In this document: one piece after another, positions 1-8,273 of the stretch
Position numbering within the stretch: the stretch's first letter is position 1
How the letters are laid out: every line of letters starts with the position of its first letter
Assembly (NCBI GenBank): GCA_020161135.1
Contig: JAIUOB010000001.1
Location: 62,001 to 126,000, forward strand
Length of the DNA: 64,000 bases
Reading direction: 5' to 3'
Source of the DNA: Gemmatimonadota bacterium
Lineage (GTDB): Bacteria > Gemmatimonadota > Gemmatimonadetes > Gemmatimonadales > Gemmatimonadaceae
Made by a program: the position numbers and the translations under genes
Notes under the pieces: generated by a model
Databases searched by the model: none
Told to the model about the DNA's origin: nothing
What the model saw: the letters and a program-made list of their open reading frames with translations, nothing else

Positions 1-1323
1 AACGTGCGACGCTTCCTCACGCAGGGACAGCGGCCGCCGAAGGACGCGGTGCGCATCGAGGAGCTGGTCAACTGGTTCCCGTACGACCTGCCCGCTCCGC
101 GCGGCAGCGATCCGGTGGCCATCACCACCGAGGTCATGGCCGCCCCGTGGCAGCCGCGTCATCAGCTCGTGCGGGTCGCGCTGCAGTCCGAGCGCATCGC
201 CACCGCCGACCTGCCGCCGTCCAACCTCGTCTTCCTCATCGACGTGTCGGGGTCGATGCAGAGCGACGACAAGCTGCCGCTGGTGAAGCAGTCGCTGCGG
301 CTGCTCGTCGACCAACTGCGTCCGCAGGACCACGTGGCCATCGTGGCGTACGCCGGCGCGGCGGGGCTCGTGCTGCCGAGCACCTCGGGCGACGAGAAGG
401 TGCGCATCATCGACGCGATCGATCGCCTGGAGGCCGGCGGTTCGACGGCCGGAGGGGCCGGCATCGAGCTCGCGTATCGCGTGGCCCGCGAGCACTTCCG
501 CGAGCGTGGCAACAACCGCGTCATCCTGGCCACCGACGGCGACTTCAACGTCGGCGTGAGCAGCGATGGCGAACTCGAACGCCTCATCGAACGCAAACGC
601 GCCGAGGGTACCTACCTCACCGTGCTCGGCTTCGGCACCGGCAACCTGCAGGACGCGAAGATGGCGAAGCTGGCCAAGGTGGGGAACGGCAACTACGCCT
701 ACGTCGACGAGCTGGCCGAGGCGCGCAAGGTGTTCGTGCAGGAGCTGGGCGCGACGCTGGTGACCGTGGCCAACGACGTGAAGCTGCAGGTGGAGTTCAA
801 CCCCACGCGGGTGCAGGCGTATCGCCTCATCGGCTACGAGGACAGGCTGCTGCGCACCGAGGACTTCAACGACGACCGCAAGGACGCCGGCGACCTGGGT
901 GCGGGACACCAGGTGACGGCACTCTACGAGGTGGTGCCGGTGGGTGTCACGGGCACCGTGACGCTGCGCGCAGCCGATAGCCTGCGCTACGCGACGCCGG
1001 CCGTGGTGCCACCGAGTGTGGCGGGCAACGGCGAGCTGGCCTTCGTGAAGCTGCGCTACAAGCGCCCGGGTGAAAACACGAGCCGCCTGCTGTCGCACGC
1101 GGTGCCGGCGCGCACGGTGCGTGGCAGTGCGGACGCACGCTTCGCGGCGGCGGTGGCGTCGTTCGGCATGCTGCTGCGCGACTCGGAGTACGCCGGAACG
1201 AGCAGCGCCGCGCAGGTGCTGGAGCAGGCCCGCGCGGCGCTGGGGGAGGATGCAGGCGGCTATCGCGCCGCGTTCCTCACGTTGGTGGAGCGGTGGCGAT
1301 CGCTGGGGCGTGCGCGGGAGTGA
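1..1323 (+). CDS. von Willebrand factor type A domain protein, YfbK-like (5' partial)
   Basis: The frame is open from base 1, and its first residues (N-V-R-R-F-L) match the interior of YfbK-type proteins, so the true start lies left of the window. Counting from base 1, a vWA domain begins near residue 73. Its MIDAS motif D81-V-S83-G-S85 binds a divalent metal, and a downstream TDGDFN segment near residue 179 supplies another typical vWA motif. The C-terminal half resembles the DUF3520 region that follows vWA in this family. These proteins are usually exported or lipid-anchored and thought to mediate protein contacts; the exact role is unknown. The next gene converges 24 bp away. Family assignment is confident; function is not. 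Confidence 0.85.
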   Translation, partial: NVRRFLTQGQRPPKDAVRIEELVNWFPYDLPAPRGSDPVAITTEVMAAPWQPRHQLVRVALQSERIATADLPPSNLVFLIDVSGSMQSDDKLPLVKQSLRLLVDQLRPQDHVAIVAYAGAAGLVLPSTSGDEKVRIIDAIDRLEAGGSTAGGAGIELAYRVAREHFRERGNNRVILATDGDFNVGVSSDGELERLIERKRAEGTYLTVLGFGTGNLQDAKMAKLAKVGNGNYAYVDELAEARKVFVQELGATLVTVANDVKLQVEFNPTRVQAYRLIGYEDRLLRTEDFNDDRKDAGDLGAGHQVTALYEVVPVGVTGTVTLRAADSLRYATPAVVPPSVAGNGELAFVKLRYKRPGENTSRLLSHAVPARTVRGSADARFAAAVASFGMLLRDSEYAGTSSAAQVLEQARAALGEDAGGYRAAFLTLVERWRSLGRARE

Positions 1324-1347
1324 GCGCGCACGTCCCCGCGAGGCGTG

Positions 1348-1731
1348 TTACGGCTGGCGCTGCGCCGAGAAGGGAAACGCGCCCATGCCGGTGATCTCGA
1401 GCGCACCGTTCATGTTGTCCTTGTCCTTCATCGCGGCCGCGGCGTTGAGCGGGAGCTGCTGGCCGCCGGCGTTGAGGGTGAAGGAAAACCAGACGGAGTC
1501 ACCCTTGACGACGCCGGCCAGCGGGGCCGAGCCGAGCTCGGTCTCGATGGTGCCGGAGACGGAGTCGCCCTTCTGCGTGACGGTCATGAGCGCCTGACGC
1601 GCCTGATCGGGGGCGGAGATCGTGACGTTCCACTTGCCGGTGAGGTCGGCGAGAAGGCGCGGTGCGGTGGCGGCGATGCTGACAACGGCCGCAGCGGCGA
1701 GGGCGCCGGTAGCTAGAAGGCGACGAAGCAT
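1348..1731 (-). CDS. small secreted protein of unknown function
   Basis: The product has 127 residues. I chose the ATG at 1731 because it gives a clear Sec signal peptide (two arginines, then an alanine/valine-rich stretch to about residue 27). Upstream in-frame residues look like non-coding translation. The mature part begins with a G-K-W segment and alternates short polar and hydrophobic strands with repeated KGDSV motifs, suggesting a small beta-rich lipocalin-like fold. A second protein of the same pattern lies at 53580-54035. It is probably periplasmic; the ligand is unknown. It diverges from the PepSY gene 76 bp away. Confidence 0.7.
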   Translation of the reverse strand: MLRRLLATGALAAAAVVSIAATAPRLLADLTGKWNVTISAPDQARQALMTVTQKGDSVSGTIETELGSAPLAGVVKGDSVWFSFTLNAGGQQLPLNAAAAMKDKDNMNGALEITGMGAFPFSAQRQP

Positions 1732-1807
1732 GGGGGGAGGGCAAAGGGGAGGACGGCCGTGAACGACGAATGATTGAAGGATTCCGGGCCGGGCGCCAGA
1801 CTGGGGG

Positions 1808-2374
1808 ATGCCAACCCCTGCCCGCTGGCGCCAGTGGCACCGCTGGATCGGTGCTCCGGCCGCCCTGTTCCTGGCCTTCGCGGCCACCACCGGCGTGATC
1901 GTCGCCGGCGTGGAGTTCTTTGGCGAGGACGAAGCCGCGCGCGAGGCGAATCGCGCGCTGGTGAGTGCCGTCACCACCGCATCGCCGCCAGGCGCCTGGA
2001 GTGGGGCGCTCGACGTGGCCCTGGCCAATGCCGCCAAGGAGGCGCCCGACGCGCCCATCGACAAGGTGGCCATCGAGCTCAAGGGCACCGCGCCGGTCAT
2101 CACCTTCTACCTCGGCCGGACGACCGGGGGCGAGGATCGGCGGCTGGTGTTCGACGCGCGCACAGGCGCGCTCCTCCGCGTGGACGACTACGCCGACAAG
2201 CCCTTCATCAACCGTGTGCACTCGGGCGAAGCCTTCGGCGACGGCGGCCTGGTGTTCGCCATGGGGTGGGGGCTGGCACTGCTGGCGCTCACCGTGTCGG
2301 GGTTCACGCTGTACTGGCGTTTGGCCGGTGCGAACCGGCAGGGGCGGACGGGGCTCAGGCGCTGGTTTTTCTGA
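1808..2374 (+). CDS. PepSY-associated membrane protein
   Basis: The product has 188 residues. An N-terminal W-H-R-W-I-G motif leads into a transmembrane helix (about residues 12-34). A periplasmic PepSY-like region follows, with the typical F-D-A-x-T-G-x-L turn, then the N-R-V-H-S-G-E signature and a second membrane helix near the C terminus. This is the minimal PepSY-TM layout. Larger relatives are associated with iron uptake or flavin-linked reductases, but no partner gene is adjacent, so the role is undefined. It stands alone between a divergent small secreted protein and a lipoprotein gene 234 bp downstream. Confidence 0.75.
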   Translation: MPTPARWRQWHRWIGAPAALFLAFAATTGVIVAGVEFFGEDEAAREANRALVSAVTTASPPGAWSGALDVALANAAKEAPDAPIDKVAIELKGTAPVITFYLGRTTGGEDRRLVFDARTGALLRVDDYADKPFINRVHSGEAFGDGGLVFAMGWGLALLALTVSGFTLYWRLAGANRQGRTGLRRWFF

Positions 2375-2608
2375 CCGCGATGTCAGCGAAAGTGCAACCG
2401 TGTGTGCGCGCCGACTTCGCACCCACCCTGCGCAGCTGCACGCATGAGCTTGCATGCGCTTGCATCGTCGCTTGATCATTCGGGGGGCTAGGCAATAGTT
2501 CGACTGGCAGGCATTTCGCTTCGCGTGCATCAAGTTGCGACGCGTCGTGCGACTGTGATATTCGTGCGACTACGCCTTGCACACTTACACCCCTTTGCAG
2601 GAGAAGAC

Positions 2609-4372
2609 ATGATTGTGCATCTGTTGCGTCGCTTCGCATGTAGCCTTCGCCCTGTTGGTCCAATCGGCATCGCGGCACTTGCTGCATGCGGTGGAGGGGG
2701 AGACCCGAGCGTCACGAGTCCGCCCCCGCAGTCAGTCGCCAGTGTCACCGTTGTGCTTTCGTCGACATCGTTGCGGGTAGGCGGAACGCTCACCGCGACA
2801 GCAGATCTGAAGTCGGCGACTGGTGCACTGCTGGCAGGGCGAACAGTGACGTGGGCATCGAGCGACCCATCAGTGGCAACCGTGGGACCTTCGGGCGTGG
2901 TGACCGGTGTGTCGGTCGGCACCGCTGCAATAACGGCGACGTCCGAAGGCAAGGCCGGCACGTCCGCTCTATCGGTGGTACCAGCGCCAGTGCAAACCGT
3001 GTCAGTGGCCGTCTCTTCCGCATCGCTGATTCAGGGTACGACCGCGACGGCGACGGCGACGTTGCAAGACGACCGCGGCCAAACTCTTAGTGGACGGTCG
3101 GTAGCGTGGGCATCGAACGCACCAACCGTGGCGACGGTCGACGGTTCCGGCTTGATCACCGCAGTAGGTGTCGGCGCCGCCAACATTATCGCCACCAGCG
3201 AGGGGCGCAGCGGCCAGGCTTCGATTACCGTGCTGCCGGTCCCGGTCGCCACGGTTCTCGTCACTCTCTCGTCGAACAGCGTGGCACCCGGCGGTACCGT
3301 GCAGGCCACCGCAATCGCGAGAGACGCATCCGGCAACGCGCTCTCCGGGCGTGCCGTGACTTGGTCGTCGTCCTCACCAGCCATTGCAACCGTGAACGCA
3401 TTGGGACTCGTGACCGCCGTCGGCTCTGGCACCAGCATAATCTCTGCCACGGTCGAAGGGCGATCGGGGCAGGCAAGCCTGACGGTGCAGCAGGCCGTGA
3501 CAGCCGTGACGTTTAGCGGCTCGGTCCGACAGAAGGTGGGCGATGCCTATCAGATGGCTGTAACGATGCGAGTCGCGGACGGCTCAATTGTCAGCAGAAA
3601 CGTTGTGTGGAAGATACGTGAGGCCGGGCGCGCGAGCGTCAACCAGAGTGGGCTCGTCACACCGCTCATCAGCGGCAACTTTACGCTGGTGGCTGAGGTC
3701 GACGGGGTTGAGTGGTCAGCGAACTACACGTCGTACGACTGGGAGGTATTGGCGAGCGGAGGTACCAGCTTCCTTACGCTCGCAGCCGACGTCACGGCGA
3801 CCAACCGCAGCGGAACGGCAAACTATCCCGAGCTGGTGATTAGTTGCGGCAGCTCAGGCTACTTCTTCGTCTGGATTCGCACACCGCACATCATTACCGC
3901 GAACGGAACCGTCGCGTACTCGCTCGACGGAGGCACCATTGTTGCGGAGACATGGGACGAACTCAGTCCGAACTTCAACACACTGTGGAAGCGCGGCAGC
4001 AACACCTCGATCAAGACCTTTGCCGTTCAGCTCGCGTCGGCGCGACGCTTCCTGCTCGCCTTTGGTGAGTTTCTCGGCGCCAGCAAGCTCGGAGACTGGC
4101 GCGTTTCCGGTCTGAGCGATCGCCTGCCACCGCTGATTTCGCAGTGTCCAGCGGCAATACGAGGCTCGCTGGCCGAATCCGCACCCGAGAGTGCCGAGGC
4201 GGAGATGCTCCGACAGTGGCGCCTCTTGCCATCGCTGGGAGCACAGGCTCCTGCGGGAGCAGCGGAAGAGCGCGCGACCCGCGGTGCCATGCACAACGTT
4301 TCACCGCTTCTCTCCCGATGGCCTGTGGGGCAACTGCCAGATTCGCAGGCAGGACAACGTCGCAGGCGATAG
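2609..4372 (+). CDS. Big2-repeat lipoprotein with VasI-like C-terminal domain
   Basis: The product has 587 residues. The ATG at 2609 follows a GGAGA ribosome site (2600-2604) and gives a lipoprotein signal with L-A-A-C (Cys27). Three bacterial Ig-like (Big2) repeats of about 85 residues follow, each ending in a TVTWxSSxPxxATV...GxVTaVgxGtaxIxAT pattern, plus a degenerate fourth. Residues of about 390-510 resemble the VasI family of type VI secretion-associated proteins: paired P-E-L-V-I-S-C, V-W-I, Y-S-L-D-G-G and F-G-E-F segments. No other type VI gene is present. Base composition differs from the flanks: bases 3841-3900 are 33/60 G+C, against 46/60 at 4801-4860. That suggests transfer or relaxed selection. 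It is likely surface-exposed. Confidence 0.75.
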   Translation: MIVHLLRRFACSLRPVGPIGIAALAACGGGGDPSVTSPPPQSVASVTVVLSSTSLRVGGTLTATADLKSATGALLAGRTVTWASSDPSVATVGPSGVVTGVSVGTAAITATSEGKAGTSALSVVPAPVQTVSVAVSSASLIQGTTATATATLQDDRGQTLSGRSVAWASNAPTVATVDGSGLITAVGVGAANIIATSEGRSGQASITVLPVPVATVLVTLSSNSVAPGGTVQATAIARDASGNALSGRAVTWSSSSPAIATVNALGLVTAVGSGTSIISATVEGRSGQASLTVQQAVTAVTFSGSVRQKVGDAYQMAVTMRVADGSIVSRNVVWKIREAGRASVNQSGLVTPLISGNFTLVAEVDGVEWSANYTSYDWEVLASGGTSFLTLAADVTATNRSGTANYPELVISCGSSGYFFVWIRTPHIITANGTVAYSLDGGTIVAETWDELSPNFNTLWKRGSNTSIKTFAVQLASARRFLLAFGEFLGASKLGDWRVSGLSDRLPPLISQCPAAIRGSLAESAPESAEAEMLRQWRLLPSLGAQAPAGAAEERATRGAMHNVSPLLSRWPVGQLPDSQAGQRRRR

Positions 4373-4392
4373 CGTGCTCTTCTGACCGACCT

Positions 4393-4430
4393 GAGTGCGT
4401 TGCGGAAAGCCATTTCTCCGCAGCGCACTC
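4393..4430 (+). terminator. hairpin between convergent genes, probable terminator
   Basis: Arms GAGTGCGTTGCGGA (4393-4406) and TCCGCAGCGCACTC (4417-4430) pair over 14 bp with one G-T wobble and a 10-nt loop. The hairpin starts 21 bp after the lipoprotein stop and lies between that gene and the convergent transporter, where a transcription stop is expected. No T-run follows on either strand, so it is not a classic intrinsic terminator. Confidence 0.55.
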
Positions 4431-4612
4431 CGGGGCGGAAGTGATGAGAGACTTCCTCAAGCAGCCCCTCGCTCACGGCCCCTCCCATTGTGCGCGATGA
4501 GGAGGAATTCTCCACGAGGAGGTACGCAGCTCATAGACATTCGTTGCCGAGAGCCGCAATCGATCCACCATGTGCGCATGTGTCGGCCCGCCGAGGTTTC
4601 GAGCTGTTGCAC

Positions 4613-5779
4613 TTACTCGCCGCCTTTGCTTGCCAGCATCAGACTCACCACCGTCCCGCCGATCAGCGCCACCGCATACCCGTATGGCACGTATGCGGCC
4701 GTGAGCCCGCACGCGATCGCGACGCCGAACGCGGCCTTCTCGCTCCACTGATCGCGTACGAGCAGCAGCACAGCCACCGCCTCGACGAGCAGGAGCGTGC
4801 CCAGCACCGGGCCGGGCACGAGGCGCTGGAACGCCGCCGGGTCGCCCACGAGGAACAGTCCGGCAGCGATGAGTACGGTGCCGTACACCACGGCGCTGCC
4901 ACCGGTCCGCGCCCCGAAGGCGTAGTGCCCCGCGATGCCGCCGCTGCCATGACACACCGGTAGCCCGCCCAACGGCGCGGCCACGAGGTTCATGAGCCCG
5001 TAGGTGAGGCCGATGCGTCGCACACTGAGGGGGGGACGCTCGGGGAAGAAGTCGGCCACCACCTGACGCGTGGCCAACACGGAGTTGCCGAGGGAGAGCG
5101 CAATCTGGGGCAGCGCGAGCAGCACGGCGGCGCGCGCGAACTCATCGCTGGTGGGCCAGCGGGCGGGGAGCGCGGGCAGGTGTGCGCCCCAGGGCGCGGG
5201 CACGGTCGGCGGCCAGGTGAGAGCGGCCACCGTCATGCCGAGCGTGAGGACCACCAGCGCCGCCGGCACGCGCCGGTTCTCGCGCAGCCACAGCACCAGC
5301 GCCAGCGAGACCGCGGCCAGCAGCCAGCCGCGTGCGCCATCGGCGGGAAGGAAGCGCGTGAACGCCAGCGTGGCCAACTGGATGCCAAGCCCCACCTGGA
5401 TGCCGCGGACCACCATGCGGGGCACCACGCGGGCCAGCCAGTTCAGGGCGCCGGTCGCCGCGAGCACCAGCATGGTGACACCGACGATGAGCCCCCCTGC
5501 GGCCAGCAGCGAGGGCGCCAGCTTGCCGGCAATGGCGATGGCCGCCATGGCCTTGAGGGGCTGCACGGGCATCGGGAGGCGATAGACGAGTCCGGACGCC
5601 ACCTGCAGCGCGCCGAAGACCACGAATGCCGTGGTCGCGTCCATGCCGGTGGCGAGCACCACGCCCACCAGCAGCGGCAGGTCGGTGCCGAGATCGCCGA
5701 ACGCCCCCGCGATTTCACGGCGGGAGAAGGAGAGCGGCGGGGACACGACGCGTGCGGCGGTGGGCACCGTTTCCGACAT
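4613..5779 (-). CDS. MOT1-family molybdate/sulfate transporter
   Basis: The product has 388 residues and is very hydrophobic, with about ten predicted membrane helices. Signature segments of the MFS_MOT1 (SulP-related) family are visible: E-I-A-G-A-F-G-D-L-G-T near the N terminus, Y-R-L-P-M-P-V-Q-P-L-K-A-M-A, and the late G-G-L-P-V-C-H-G-S-G-G-I-A. Family members import molybdate, and some move sulfate. I prefer the ATG at 5779 over an in-frame GTG at 5794 because the GTG sits inside a 16-bp palindrome that looks regulatory. The gene diverges from the ABC exporter. The substrate is inferred from family only. Confidence 0.8.
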   Translation of the reverse strand: MSETVPTAARVVSPPLSFSRREIAGAFGDLGTDLPLLVGVVLATGMDATTAFVVFGALQVASGLVYRLPMPVQPLKAMAAIAIAGKLAPSLLAAGGLIVGVTMLVLAATGALNWLARVVPRMVVRGIQVGLGIQLATLAFTRFLPADGARGWLLAAVSLALVLWLRENRRVPAALVVLTLGMTVAALTWPPTVPAPWGAHLPALPARWPTSDEFARAAVLLALPQIALSLGNSVLATRQVVADFFPERPPLSVRRIGLTYGLMNLVAAPLGGLPVCHGSGGIAGHYAFGARTGGSAVVYGTVLIAAGLFLVGDPAAFQRLVPGPVLGTLLLVEAVAVLLLVRDQWSEKAAFGVAIACGLTAAYVPYGYAVALIGGTVVSLMLASKGGE

Positions 5780-5788
5780 GGCCGGAAT

Positions 5789-5804
5789 ATGCACGCGCGT
5801 GCAT
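5789..5804. promoter_or_regulatory. 16-bp perfect palindrome in a divergent promoter region
   Basis: ATGCACGCGCGTGCAT is a perfect inverted repeat. It lies 9 bp before the preferred transporter start and 53 bp before the ABC ATPase start. This position suits an operator read by a dimeric regulator acting on one or both genes. It does not resemble the ModE site as I know it. No regulator gene is nearby. Confidence 0.4.
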
Positions 5805-5857
5805 CAGCAATGTGTAAGCGCTGCAACTGCCGCGGTCCCCGGCCGTAAGTTTCCCGC

Positions 5858-6826
5858 ATGACCACCCTTGCCATCGACGCGGCGGGCGTCGCGAAGCGGT
5901 ACGCGCATCACGTCGCCGTCCGCACGCTTTCGCTCGCGGTTCCGCGCGGCACGGTGTATGGCTTGCTCGGTCCCAACGGGGCCGGCAAGACGACCACCAT
6001 CCGCATGTTGCTCAACATCATCGCTCCCGACGAGGGGCGCATCGCGGTGCTGGGCGTGCCGCACGACACGCCGGCGCTCGTCAACCGCATCGGCTACCTC
6101 CCCGAAGAGCGCGGGCTCTATCGCAAGATGGAAGTGCGCCGCGTGCTGCGGTTCCTCGGTGAGCTCAAGGGGCTGGGGGGCAAGGACCTCGACGCGCGCA
6201 TCGACCACTGGCTGGAGCGGCTCGCACTGCGCGGCAGCGGCGGCCAGGACTGGGGCACGGCCAAGGTGGACGAACTCTCGCGTGGCATGCAGCAGAAGGT
6301 GCAGTTCATCGGCGCGCTGCTGCACGACCCGGAGCTCGTCATCCTCGACGAACCGTTCAGCGGCCTCGACCCGATCAACGCGCAGGCGCTCAAGGACACC
6401 GTCGTCGACCTGCGGCAGCGCGGGCGCACGGTGATCTTCAGCACGCACATCATGGACAACGCCGAGCGCCTGTGCGACGCGGTGTGCATCATCGCGAGCG
6501 GGGAGAAGGTGCTCGACGGGCAGGTGGCCGCGGTGCGCGAGGCGCGCGGCACGCGGCTCGTGGCCCTGGGTCTCGAGGGCGCACGCACCACGGCCGTGGA
6601 CGCCGTGCTGCGCAACCCGCAGCTCGTGCAGCGCATCGACGACTCGCACCGTTTCCTCGAGCTCGAACTGGCGCCCGGCGCCGACCCGCAGGCGCTGCTG
6701 CACGCCCTCGTGGCCGCCGGCGCGGTCATCGAGCGGTTCGAGCGCGTGCGTCCTTCCCTGCACCGCATCTTCCTCGAGAAGGTCGGTGCCACCCACGTCG
6801 AAGCGGGGATGAGCGGACATGGTTGA
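5858..6826 (+). CDS. ABC-2 type exporter ATP-binding subunit, NatA-like
   Basis: The product has 322 residues. Walker A is G-P-N-G-A-G-K-T (residues 38-45), the signature is L-S-R-G-M-Q-Q-K (about 140), and Walker B is L-V-I-L-D-E-P (about 160), followed by the D-loop and a switch histidine in F-S-T-H. The last 80 or so residues form the DUF4162 domain seen in NatA-type ATPases. It powers the permease encoded immediately downstream, whose ATG overlaps this gene by 8 bp, so the two are translationally coupled. NatA/NatB relatives export sodium or drugs, but substrate cannot be read from sequence. Confidence 0.9.
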   Translation: MTTLAIDAAGVAKRYAHHVAVRTLSLAVPRGTVYGLLGPNGAGKTTTIRMLLNIIAPDEGRIAVLGVPHDTPALVNRIGYLPEERGLYRKMEVRRVLRFLGELKGLGGKDLDARIDHWLERLALRGSGGQDWGTAKVDELSRGMQQKVQFIGALLHDPELVILDEPFSGLDPINAQALKDTVVDLRQRGRTVIFSTHIMDNAERLCDAVCIIASGEKVLDGQVAAVREARGTRLVALGLEGARTTAVDAVLRNPQLVQRIDDSHRFLELELAPGADPQALLHALVAAGAVIERFERVRPSLHRIFLEKVGATHVEAGMSGHG

Positions 6827-8114
6827 CGGCAAGCTGATGGCGGTGGTGCGCCGCGAGTATCTCGAGCGCGTGCGCTCCCGCTGGTTCCTCATCGCGACGC
6901 TCTTCGGGCCGCTCTTCTTCGGCGCGCTCATGTTCCTGCCGGCGCTGCTCGCGTCGAAGAACCGGCAGGGGGCGGAGGCGACCAACATCGTCATCGTCGA
7001 TGGCAGCGGGGCCGGGCTGGGGTCGCGCGTGGCATCGCAGCTCACGGGTGGACTGACGGGCGCGGCCAGTGGCCCCGCGCCGCGCGTTTCGGTCGTGCCG
7101 GCAGACAGCATCGCGCCGGCCGAATCGCTGGCGACGGCCGAGGTGATGGCCGAGCGCGCGAAGGGGTACCTCGTGCTCGACGCGGGGACGCTGGCCGCGG
7201 GCAAGGCCCGCTATGCCGGCAGCAACATCACCGCACTGTTCGACATGTCGCGGCTCGAGCGCGCCGTGCAGCGCGCGGTGCTCGACCTGCGTCTCGAGAC
7301 ATCGGGGATCGACCCGGAGGTGGGGCGGCAGCTCACCTCACTCAACGCGAACGTCGTCACCGAGCGGCTCACCAAGCAGGGACGCGGCGGCTCCGGCCAG
7401 CTCAACTTCTTCTTCGGGTTGGCCGTCGCGATGCTGCTGTACATGACGATCTTCGTCTACGGCCTGAACGTGCTGCGTGGCGTGCTCGAGGAGAAGCAGA
7501 CACGCGTGGCCGAAGTCGTCATCGCCAGCGTGCCCGCCACCAAGCTGCTGGCGGGCAAGGTCATCGGCGTGGGCGGCGTCGGGCTCACGCAGCTCGTGCT
7601 CTGGCTCACGATGAGCTTCACGATGTACCAGGTGCGCCAACCGATCCTCGCCAAGTTCGGCGCCGCCAGCGCGCCGCTTGACATTCCCGAGATCGGCCTG
7701 GGCATGGGCGCGGTGCTGCTGGCCTTCTTCGTGCTGGGCTTCACCTTCTACGCCGGGCTGTTCGCGGCAGTGGGCGCGACGATCAACAGCGAGCAGGAGG
7801 CGCAGCAGGCGCAGATGCCGGTGGTGCTGCTGCTGGTGACGAGCGTGATGTTCGTGCAGAACATCCTGCTGCAGCCCGACGGCGGCCTCTCGCGCTTCCT
7901 GTCGATGATGCCGTGGAGTGCGCCCATCATCATGCCGCTGCGCATGACGGTGGCGCCGGTGCCGCCGCTGCAGATCGGTATCGCGCTGGCGAGTGTCGCC
8001 CTCGGGGCGGTGGCCACCGTGTGGCTCGCCGGCCGCATCTACCGCGTGGGGCTCCTCATGTACGGCAAGCGGCCGACCGTGCGGGAAGTGATGCGCTGGG
8101 TGCGTTCGCGGTAA
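6819..8114 (+). CDS. ABC-2 type exporter permease, NatB-like
   Basis: The product has 431 residues. One N-terminal membrane helix (about residues 22-45) is followed by a large extracytoplasmic loop of roughly 140 residues. A C-terminal block of five helices then carries the conserved L-E-E-K-Q-T-R-V-A-E-V segment that follows the second helix in ABC-2 permeases. This topology is typical of NatB/YhaP proteins. It pairs with the overlapping ATPase gene to form a half-transporter dimer in the inner membrane. Its stop codon lies inside the outer arm of a long hairpin element (8111-8228). Confidence 0.88.
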   Translation: MVDGKLMAVVRREYLERVRSRWFLIATLFGPLFFGALMFLPALLASKNRQGAEATNIVIVDGSGAGLGSRVASQLTGGLTGAASGPAPRVSVVPADSIAPAESLATAEVMAERAKGYLVLDAGTLAAGKARYAGSNITALFDMSRLERAVQRAVLDLRLETSGIDPEVGRQLTSLNANVVTERLTKQGRGGSGQLNFFFGLAVAMLLYMTIFVYGLNVLRGVLEEKQTRVAEVVIASVPATKLLAGKVIGVGGVGLTQLVLWLTMSFTMYQVRQPILAKFGAASAPLDIPEIGLGMGAVLLAFFVLGFTFYAGLFAAVGATINSEQEAQQAQMPVVLLLVTSVMFVQNILLQPDGGLSRFLSMMPWSAPIIMPLRMTVAPVPPLQIGIALASVALGAVATVWLAGRIYRVGLLMYGKRPTVREVMRWVRSR

Positions 8115-8228
8115 CCGCGACGACTCGGCGGGCGGCGCGTTCGCAACGGCTTGCACGCGAAGCCGCGAAGACGCGAAGGACCTGCGGTGAATTCTTCGCG
8201 CCTTCGCGCCTTCGCGTGAGGCGGTTAC
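8111..8228. repeat. REP-like long hairpin element between convergent genes
   Basis: An inner stem pairs 8154-8178 with 8194-8218: 23 of 25 positions match around a 15-nt loop. Each arm is built from three copies of a CGCGAAG unit. An outer 8-bp inverted repeat, GTAACCGC (8111-8118) and GCGGTTAC (8221-8228), encloses it. It fills most of the gap between the convergent permease and kinase genes. The internal repetition and position are typical of intergenic REP-type palindromes. It may end transcription from both sides. Confidence 0.65.
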
Positions 8229-8273
8229 GGTCCGGCCGATACGCCGAGACCAGCCGACGCACAGCCCTTGCGA

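Noticed and set aside
2448..2465. GCTTGCAT direct repeat 10 bp apart upstream of the lipoprotein
   Set aside because: It is short and could be chance; no second line of evidence supports a site.
2609..4372. Type VI secretion locus because of the VasI-like domain
   Set aside because: No Tss core gene lies in the window, and the domain is attached to a surface lipoprotein.
4393..4430. Integron attC-like site
   Set aside because: The stem lacks the GTTRRRY/RYYYAAC core sites and no integrase is present.
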